NCBI RefSeq assembly: GCF_014873945.1
Contig: NZ_JADBEC010000001.1
Coordinates: 3,613,001 to 3,677,000 of the forward strand
Direction of reading: 5' to 3'
Source of the DNA: Rhizobium viscosum
GTDB lineage: Bacteria; Pseudomonadota; Alphaproteobacteria; Rhizobiales; Rhizobiaceae
Length of the DNA stretch: 64,000 bases
Within the stretch, counting starts at the first letter, position 1, and every line of letters begins with the position of its first letter. The position numbers and the translations under genes are program-made. The notes beneath the pieces are model-generated. The model did no database searches. It was not told the origin of the DNA and worked only from the letters and a program-made list of their open reading frames with translations. Below, piece by piece: positions 59,094 to 64,000 of this stretch.

Positions 59094-60003
59094 TTTCTGG
59101 CAGGTCGGCATCGTGCCCGCACGTGCCGACGCGCTGCTCGATGCCGAGACTTTGGCGGATTGTTCCGATCGCATCACATGGCTGCCCGACCCGGGGCCGT
59201 GGCGATATCTCGCCGATCCCTTCGCCGTGAGGAAGGGCGACAGCCTGCACGTTTTCGTGGAGGCCTATGATTACCATACCAAGCATGGCTTTATCGAGCG
59301 CCACGAACTGGTGGGGCCGGACCTCAAATGGCGCGGCAGAGCGGTGGTTCTCACCAGGCCTTTTCATCTCTCCTATCCCTTCCTGATCGAGCAGGAGGGC
59401 GAGGTGCTGATGATGCCGGAAAGCCATAAGGCGGGGGAGGTCGCTCTTTACCGCGCCCGCTCGTTCCCGGATGACTGGGTGCGGGAAACGGTGCTGCTGA
59501 CCGGGATGCCCGTTGCCGAGGCCTGCCTCATCGAGCATCAGGGCAAGTGGTGGATGTTTTACACGCTCGTCGGGGCCGGCGCGCGCGACCAGCGCGAGCT
59601 GCATATCGCCTTTGCCGACAGCCTGACCGGCCCGTGGAAGACCCATCCGCAAAATCCGGTTTTGGTGGATCGCTCCGGCGCCCGGCCGGGCGGCACGCCC
59701 TTTATCGGCGCCGATGGGCAGGTCATCTTGCCGGTCCAGGACTGCAGCGTCAGTTATGGCGGTGGTCTGCGCTTCCTGCGCTTCAGCCTGCTCAGCGAAA
59801 CGCATGTGACCTGCGCGCATCTGCCGGCCCAGTTGACGGGCGATCTCACCGCTGCCGGTTATCCCGACGGCCTGCACACATTTTCTGCCTGCGGAGACCT
59901 GACGCTGATCGATGTGAAGCGTATCGACAGATCCTTTGGTCGCCATATCGTCAACCTGAAACGCAAGCTGTCGCCGAAACCCGCCTTGTCAGCATTGGGG
60001 TGA
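59071..60003 (+). CDS. GINT1 N-terminal-like beta-propeller protein
   Basis: A 310-residue protein resembling the N-terminal domain of plant glucosamine inositolphosphorylceramide transferase (GINT1-N) and five-bladed propellers: WLPDPGPWRYLADPFAVRKGD, HVFVEAYDYHTKHGFIE, RPFHLSYPFLIEQEGEVLMMPES, EACLIEHQGKWWMFYTL and a SLTGPWKTHPQNPVLVD blade. In bacteria the family lies beside glycosyltransferases and probably has a sugar-processing role. The 23-base overlap with the GT4 gene suggests that the two work on one product. I cannot tell whether it is catalytic. Confidence 0.75.
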   Translation: MRLKPKSDFWQVGIVPARADALLDAETLADCSDRITWLPDPGPWRYLADPFAVRKGDSLHVFVEAYDYHTKHGFIERHELVGPDLKWRGRAVVLTRPFHLSYPFLIEQEGEVLMMPESHKAGEVALYRARSFPDDWVRETVLLTGMPVAEACLIEHQGKWWMFYTLVGAGARDQRELHIAFADSLTGPWKTHPQNPVLVDRSGARPGGTPFIGADGQVILPVQDCSVSYGGGLRFLRFSLLSETHVTCAHLPAQLTGDLTAAGYPDGLHTFSACGDLTLIDVKRIDRSFGRHIVNLKRKLSPKPALSALG

Positions 60004-60122
60004 TATCGGCCGTTTTGCCCTCGCAATCTGTCTCGACACAGGCGAAACTGTGTTCGGATTCGATAAAAGGGAACGGTCAAGATGCCTTGCCGGCGAGGGC
60101 GACAGCGGTCTGGGGATGAGCG

Positions 60123-60887
60123 ATGACGAAGCCGATGCTTTCGCTACAGCTCTATTCGATGCGCGGCCTTGGAGATCTCGGCACGCAGCTCGACAAGGCG
60201 GCGGGTGCAGGTTTTGGCGCCGTCGAGCCGCTCGAAGGGCACTTGCGTGACGCGAATATCCTTCAGGCCGGGCTTGTCAGGAACGGGCTGACGGCACCGT
60301 CGGCTCATGTCGGACTGGAGGCGCTGCGCAGCGAGCGGCAGCGCTTTATCGATGCTTGCCAGCAGTGCGGCATCGGGCAGCTCTTCGTTCCGCATCCGGC
60401 GCCTTCTGCGATCAAAGAAACGAAGGCGGCATGGCAGCGGATCGGCCGTGAGCTGGGCGCGCTTGCGGAGCAGATGAAGGAAGCAGGCATCGTGCTCGGC
60501 TATCACAACATGATGGCAGGCTTCGACCGCACCATTGGCGGCCGCTACGGCTTCGAGATCATGTTCGAGGCGGCCAAAGGCAGCCCGCTCACCTGGCAGG
60601 CGGATATTGCGTGGCTGGCGCGCGCCCAGCCGAATGCGGTCGAATGGATAAGGCGCTATGCCAATGTGCTGGTCTCGGTGCATGTGAAGGATCAGGCGCC
60701 CGAGAATGTCGATCCGGAGGAAGGCGGCTGGGCCAATGTCGGCTCCGGCGTGCTCGTCTGGCCGTCGCTGTGGCAGGCGGCGGTCGCGAGCGGGGCGCGG
60801 CTCTTCGTCGTCGAGCACGATAATCCACGGCTGCCCTTCGAATTTGCGGCGCGCAGCTATGCCTATCTCAGCCGGTTTGTGACTTAG
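60123..60887 (+). CDS. Sugar phosphate isomerase/epimerase (AP endonuclease 2 fold)
   Basis: A 254-residue TIM-barrel protein of the xylose isomerase-like family. The signature parts are SLQLYSMRGLGDLGTQLDKA at the start, VEPLEGHLRDA near 36, LGYHNMMAGFDR near 125, WQADIAWLARA near 158, VSVHVKDQAPEN near 180 and VEHDNPRLPFEFAARSYAYL at the end. These carry the His/Glu metal site. It probably interconverts a keto/aldo sugar for the glycan genes nearby. GGGGATGAGCG precedes the ATG. Confidence 0.85.
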   Translation: MTKPMLSLQLYSMRGLGDLGTQLDKAAGAGFGAVEPLEGHLRDANILQAGLVRNGLTAPSAHVGLEALRSERQRFIDACQQCGIGQLFVPHPAPSAIKETKAAWQRIGRELGALAEQMKEAGIVLGYHNMMAGFDRTIGGRYGFEIMFEAAKGSPLTWQADIAWLARAQPNAVEWIRRYANVLVSVHVKDQAPENVDPEEGGWANVGSGVLVWPSLWQAAVASGARLFVVEHDNPRLPFEFAARSYAYLSRFVT

Positions 60888-61047
60888 AACACCGGCCTTT
60901 GGCTGCCGCTGATCGCTGGAAATTTCGGCGGCCGGGGACATCATCATCCCCTGCTAAGCCTCTAGATATGGCGCAGGGGGGACTTGCGGCAAGACCCTGA
61001 AGAGGGCGTAGAACGCTCAACCTGATCAACAGCATCGGGAGATGAGC

Positions 61048-62292
61048 ATGCGTGTATTGCTATCCACATACGGATCACGGGGAGATGTGCAGCCATTGGC
61101 GGCGCTGGCGGTTGCCTTGCGGACAATAGGCGCCGAGGCGGTGGTCTGCGCACCGCCGGATGCGGAATTTGCCGGGCTGCTCGACCGGCTCGGCGTGCCG
61201 CTGGCGCCGGCCAATGCGCCCGTGCGGCAATGGGTGAGCGAGGTGATGAAGAGCGCCGAAGGCAATACGCGAGAGCGCTCGGCCGATGGTATTTCCGAAC
61301 GGGCGGCCGGCATCCTGGCAGGGCAATTCGAGGCGTTGTCAGCGGCTGCGGAAGGATGCGATCTCATCGTCGCCGCAGGGCTGTTTCCCGCAATGGCTGC
61401 GGCACAGCTGGTGGCCGAGCGGGCCGGCATCGGCTATTTCGGGGCGACATTCTGCCCGATCTTCCTGCCGTCGCATCACCACAAGCCGCATGAATTCAAG
61501 GGCCGGCCGCATCCGCCTGGCGTGACCGACAACCGGGTTCTCTGGGACTACGATATCGAAACGAAGAATGTGATCTTCGGCGGAGCCTACAATCGGCTGC
61601 GCGCATCGATGGGTATGGCGCCGGTGGATAATGTGCGCGATCCCGTTCTGACCCGCCGGCCGTTGCTTGCGGCCGATCCGGTCATCGGGCCGCTGCTTGC
61701 GACGGATCTGATCGACGCGGTGCAGATGGGCGCGTGGATGCTCGATGACGAACGGCCGCTATCAGCGGCTCTGGAAGCCTTTCTCGATAATGGAACGCCG
61801 CCCGTCTATGTCGGCTTCGGCAGCATGCCGATGCACGTCCTGAAGGATGCCGTGGGCGTGATCCTTGCGGCGATCCGCGCTCAGGGGCGGCGTGCCGTTC
61901 TGTCGCGCGGCTGGGCCGGACTGGTGCCCGATGAGGGCGCAAGCGATTGCTTCGTCATCGACGAGGCCAATCATCAGGCGCTCTTTCCGCTGACTGCGGC
62001 GATCGTCCATCACGGCGGGGCAGGGACGACGGCAACTGCGGCCCGGGCGGGCGTGCCGCAGGTGGTCGTGGCGCAGATTGCCGACCAGCCCTATTGGGCG
62101 GGCCGCGTTGCAGCGCTCGGCATTGGCGTGGCGCATGAGGGGGCGACACCAACGCCTGAGACCTTCTCCGCCGCGATTTCGGCGGCGTTGCAGCCTGATA
62201 TGCGCGAGCGCGCCGTGGCCGTCGCCCCCACGATCCGAACCGACGGGGCGATGGTGGCGGCAAGGCTGCTGCTTGCCTCGACCGGGAGATAA
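61048..62292 (+). CDS. UGT-like glycosyltransferase (GT1/GT28 type)
   Basis: A 414-residue GT-B enzyme: VLLSTYGSRGDVQPLAALAVAL at the start is the GT28-like N-terminal motif; the C-terminal half has VYVGFGSMPMHVLKDAV and the donor-site motif IVHHGGAGTTATAARAGVPQVV with IADQPYWAGRVAALGIG, as in rhamnosyl- and UDP-glucuronosyltransferases. It may decorate a lipid or glycan. GGGAG stands six bases before the ATG at 61048, which is better than the ATG at 61042. It follows the isomerase gene after 160 bases. Confidence 0.87.
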   Translation: MRVLLSTYGSRGDVQPLAALAVALRTIGAEAVVCAPPDAEFAGLLDRLGVPLAPANAPVRQWVSEVMKSAEGNTRERSADGISERAAGILAGQFEALSAAAEGCDLIVAAGLFPAMAAAQLVAERAGIGYFGATFCPIFLPSHHHKPHEFKGRPHPPGVTDNRVLWDYDIETKNVIFGGAYNRLRASMGMAPVDNVRDPVLTRRPLLAADPVIGPLLATDLIDAVQMGAWMLDDERPLSAALEAFLDNGTPPVYVGFGSMPMHVLKDAVGVILAAIRAQGRRAVLSRGWAGLVPDEGASDCFVIDEANHQALFPLTAAIVHHGGAGTTATAARAGVPQVVVAQIADQPYWAGRVAALGIGVAHEGATPTPETFSAAISAALQPDMRERAVAVAPTIRTDGAMVAARLLLASTGR

Positions 62293-62308
62293 ACGGGAGG
62301 AAACGTGG

Positions 62309-62575
62309 TCAATCGCGCGGCAGCCTGCCGAGCAGCAGCTGGTTTCCCGTGCGGTTGCCGCAACCGTTGCATTTCAGGCGAAGGCCGATTCTCGCCAGCG
62401 ATATGTCCTTGCCGTAGCTGTAGGCGAGCATGCGCCGGTCAATCCTCGCCTCGCGCTGGCAGGCCGGGCAGCGGGCATGGAGGACGTACCATTGCGGCAG
62501 GGTGGCGAGTGTCTCCCTGTCGGTTGCGACCTCCTCGTGGCTGGCGACGAGATCGATGCTGCGGCGGTGTTTCAT
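62309..62575 (-). CDS. Small zinc-ribbon-like protein
   Basis: An 88-residue protein with two Cys pairs, ARCPACQRE near residue 36 and LKCNGCGNR near 70, spaced like a zinc ribbon. The rest is basic. No family recognised. It overlaps the upstream small gene by four bases (ATGA), so they form a two-gene operon behind a LexA-type box, and it may be a DNA-binding part of a damage response. Confidence 0.6.
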   Translation of the reverse strand: MKHRRSIDLVASHEEVATDRETLATLPQWYVLHARCPACQREARIDRRMLAYSYGKDISLARIGLRLKCNGCGNRTGNQLLLGRLPRD

Positions 62576-62811
62576 GTCCGGTCAAGGGAGGACCTGTCGA
62601 AGGTGGGCCGCCAGCCGCGGGTCATGCCCCGGCTCATGGCGCCTTCGGCAAGCGCAAGCTGTTTGCGCAGGTGGCGGCAATCCTGCAGAAGCGTGGCGAT
62701 GGCGGCCTTGGCATCCTCGTCGTGCCAGGAAAGCACGGCCTCGACCTCCCAGCTCAAATCTTCGTTTCCGATCACATTACCATTGGTTTTTGGGGCCAGT
62801 TGCGGACGCAT
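62572..62811 (-). CDS. Small hypothetical protein, possibly SOS-controlled
   Basis: A 79-residue protein without recognised family: an acidic start (NVIGNEDLSWEVEAVLSWHDEDAKA), a helix (IATLLQDCRHLRKQLALAEGAM) and a basic tail. AAGGAG lies before the ATG at 62811; the open frame extends eight codons further. A GTTC-N7-GTTC word lies 68-82 bases upstream. The zinc-ribbon gene follows in the same transcript. Confidence 0.55.
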   Translation of the reverse strand: MRPQLAPKTNGNVIGNEDLSWEVEAVLSWHDEDAKAAIATLLQDCRHLRKQLALAEGAMSRGMTRGWRPTFDRSSLDRT

Positions 62812-62878
62812 GTTCTCATTCTCCTTGCAGAGCATTTCAGTTCAGGATTGTCGGGATGGCGACCGCAGCGCCAAGAAT

Positions 62879-62893
62879 GTTCTTATTATGTTC
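62879..62893. promoter_or_regulatory. LexA (SOS) box, GTTC-N7-GTTC
   Basis: GTTC at 62879-62882, seven bases, GTTC at 62890-62893. This direct repeat is the LexA site of alphaproteobacteria. It lies upstream of the small gene pair on the minus strand and about 135 bases before the GFA gene on the plus strand. No other copy was noticed in the window. Confidence 0.65.
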
Positions 62894-63028
62894 TCATTTT
62901 GGTGGGAGTCAAGGGCTGTGGTCAGGCTGAGCGCGGAGAGGAGAATTGGATCGGGCGCCGTTTGCGGACACCGCGTGATTGAGGCAGGATAGGCTTATGG
63001 GAACAAGCAGGGATGAAACGGTGCGCTG

Positions 63029-63430
63029 ATGCTGATCGGCTCATGTCATTGCGGCAAGGCGGGCTGGACGCTGGAAGGTGATCCGGGCTCGATCACGGCG
63101 TGCAACTGCACGCTCTGCCGGCGTTATGGAGCGCTCTGGGCCTATGATTACGAGGGCGAGCGGATCACCGTGAGCGGCGAGACCGGTTCCTATACACGGA
63201 CCGGCCCGGAGACGTCGTCGCTGGAAATATTGTTCTGCCCGACCTGCGCCTGCGTGCTCAGCTGGCGCGGCCTGAGGCTCAACAGGGATGGGCGCCGGCG
63301 CATGGCGGTCAATCTGCGGCTGGCGCCGCCGGATCTCGTTTCCGATCTGCCGATCGATCATTTCGACGGGCTGGAAACATTTGACGACCTGCCTTCCAAG
63401 GGGCGGTGCGTGCGCGATCTCTGGTTCTGA
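63029..63430 (+). CDS. GFA-family protein
   Basis: A 133-residue zinc protein of the GFA/CENP-V fold, shorter than the one at 37331. Ligand clusters: GSCHCGKAGWTLEG, TACNCTLCRRYGALW and LFCPTCACVLSW. The end (DDLPSKGRCVRDLWF) is typical of this rhizobial branch. The role of such proteins is mostly unknown. The ribosome binding site is weak (GAAACGG). Confidence 0.87.
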   Translation: MLIGSCHCGKAGWTLEGDPGSITACNCTLCRRYGALWAYDYEGERITVSGETGSYTRTGPETSSLEILFCPTCACVLSWRGLRLNRDGRRRMAVNLRLAPPDLVSDLPIDHFDGLETFDDLPSKGRCVRDLWF

Positions 63431-63431
63431 C

Positions 63432-63468
63432 GGACGCAATATCGCTGCACAATTTTGCTGGAATTGCG
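63432..63468. repeat. Truncated RIME-like repeat arm
   Basis: The stretch GGACGCAATATCGCTGC..., ending in TTTTGCTGGAATTGC, resembles the second palindrome of the element at 7874-7973 (GGACACAAAACCGCTACGC... TTTTGTTGGAATTGC). The first palindrome is absent. It lies just after the GFA stop and touches the stop of the small minus-strand gene. Confidence 0.45.
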
Positions 63469-63630
63469 CTAAACCAGTCCGTGGCCTCCGATAAAGAAGA
63501 TTGCCGCGCACAGGATCAAAATCGCCGCGACCGCATGGATCCGGGAAAAACCATGTCCATGGGTTGGAGCCTCTGCACCATAGCCGAGACTACGATGGTC
63601 TTCTTCGAAGTTTGACAGCAAATCACGCAT
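63469..63630 (-). CDS. Small membrane protein, 53 residues
   Basis: A short reading frame from ATG at 63630 to TAG at 63469. It has a strong GGGGGG-AATGAA site directly before the ATG. The product has an acidic start (RDLLSNFEEDHRS), a His/Gly stretch and one hydrophobic helix (AVAAILILCAAIFFIGG). No family recognised. Coding is supported by the site and the transmembrane helix, not by homology. Confidence 0.5.
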   Translation of the reverse strand: MRDLLSNFEEDHRSLGYGAEAPTHGHGFSRIHAVAAILILCAAIFFIGGHGLV

Positions 63631-63755
63631 TTCATTCCCCCCAGCATCCGGCCTGATTATTATCTGCCAGGCTCAAGGGTACCATGCGCTCGTTCGCGTG
63701 ATTTAGGCAGATCGCTAAAGGTTCAATCACCTTCCGGTGGATACTCCATACCCAG

Positions 63756-63785
63756 CAAAAACAGCCGGTGAAACCGGCCGTTTTC
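63756..63785 (-). terminator. Terminator of the RTX-like gene
   Basis: Arms GCCGGT (63764-63769) and ACCGGC (63773-63778) with further pairing outside. On the minus strand the stem is followed by TGTTTTTG. It lies 25 bases past the stop of the minus-strand gene at the window end. Confidence 0.6.
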
Positions 63786-63802
63786 AGATACAGGACGTGC
63801 TG

Positions 63803-64000
63803 TCAGACGAGCAGGGAGCTGTTTACCAGGATGTCGGTATTGTCGAAGAACGTCTTGTTCACACCGATGAAAGCGATGTCCTGGGCAGCATGGGTCGTGC
63901 TGGCGCCGTCGGCGTCGTAGGACAGAATGCCGGTTGTGGAATTGTAGATCAGCTCGGGACCGGCCTTGGTGCCGCCGGCACCCCATTTGTTGACGATTTC
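63803..64000 (-). CDS. RTX/calcium-binding repeat protein, C-terminal end (partial)
   Basis: Only the last 65 codons are in the window; the gene runs past the right edge. The part seen reads ELIYNSTTGILSYDADGAST and HAAQDIAFIGVN, the pattern of the last beta-roll and C-terminal secretion region of RTX-type proteins (hemolysin-type calcium-binding repeats). Such proteins leave the cell by a type I exporter. The end NSSLLV has the small, hydrophobic residues common in type I secretion signals. Full size and repeat number are not visible. Confidence 0.6.
   Translation of the reverse strand, partial: EIVNKWGAGGTKAGPELIYNSTTGILSYDADGASTTHAAQDIAFIGVNKTFFDNTDILVNSSLLV

Noticed and set aside
1..64000. 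CRISPR array, tRNA or rRNA genes, IS elements, prophage
   Set aside because: No regular spacer-repeat array, cloverleaf, rRNA-like or transposase/integrase sequence was recognised on reading both strands by eye; a covariance or profile search was not possible.

Overview
The window is a stretch of a fast-growing alphaproteobacterial chromosome or large replicon, most likely Rhizobiaceae (Rhizobium/Agrobacterium group). The signs are high GC with GC-rich third codon positions, rhizobial small families (DUF982, DUF1127), an HWE-type histidine kinase, a RIME-like two-palindrome repeat, and alphaproteobacterial regulatory words: TGA-N9-TCA (iron), GGAAC-N16/17-CGTT (EcfG general stress) and GTTC-N7-GTTC (LexA). 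I see no rRNA, tRNA, CRISPR array, prophage or transposase. Species cannot be fixed from the window.

Layout. 1-11.2 kb holds a cut TetR gene, an EamA exporter, an L,D-transpeptidase, a RibD-like reductase, a TetR/O-methyltransferase/SDR group, a RIME-like repeat, a DHA2 drug exporter, a secreted protein of unknown function and a DUF982 protein. 11.2-12.9 kb is sparse, with small ORFs and two minus-strand terminators. 13.0-17.1 kb is a complete bufferin locus (precursor BufA, MNIO enzyme BufB, BufC, DoxX-like BufD) next to its SigF-type ECF sigma factor and NrsF anti-sigma; matching GTAACA-N16-CG(A/T)A promoters lie before both bufA and sigF. 17.3-20.1 kb holds a small phosphatase-like protein, a frameshifted nitrilase, and a phnJ gene without its usual partners facing phnF. 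20.2-24.9 kb holds a LysR regulator, two alpha/beta hydrolases, a VOC protein and a stress protein behind an EcfG promoter. 25.0-28.8 kb is a ferric-siderophore-type ABC importer and a divergent methyltransferase with an iron-box candidate between them.

28.8-34.2 kb is a sensory module: a response regulator, a CheB-CheR-PAS-HWE kinase, a second response regulator and a winged-helix protein. It is bracketed by imperfect direct repeats of the methyltransferase 3' end joined to the end of a glutathione S-transferase gene, which looks like insertion between two formerly convergent neighbours. 34.2-39.9 kb holds GST/HxlR, an ABC exporter, small enzymes, a DUF1127 protein and a LysR regulator. 40.0-41.8 kb is a low-GC two-gene cassette: a HipA-like kinase and an overlapping protein that appears to join a HipS-like domain to a HIRAN domain. 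I rank it the best candidate for an undescribed toxin-antitoxin or defence system.

41.8-50.0 kb holds an SDR protein, an amino-acid catabolic operon (diaminopropionate ammonia-lyase and two M20 hydrolases) with a divergent Lrp regulator, and two near-identical small P-loop kinases flanking a membrane protein/HxlR pair with palindromic operators. 50.0-56.7 kb holds an SMI1/KNR4 protein, a pirin/cupin-like protein, a TauE permease, an exported carbonic anhydrase, a methyltransferase, small membrane proteins and an FAD oxidoreductase. 56.9-62.3 kb is a surface-glycan group (GT25, GT4, a GINT1-N-like propeller protein, a sugar isomerase and a UGT-like transferase). 62.3-64 kb holds a small gene pair behind a LexA-type box, a GFA protein, a 53-residue membrane protein and the end of an RTX-like protein.
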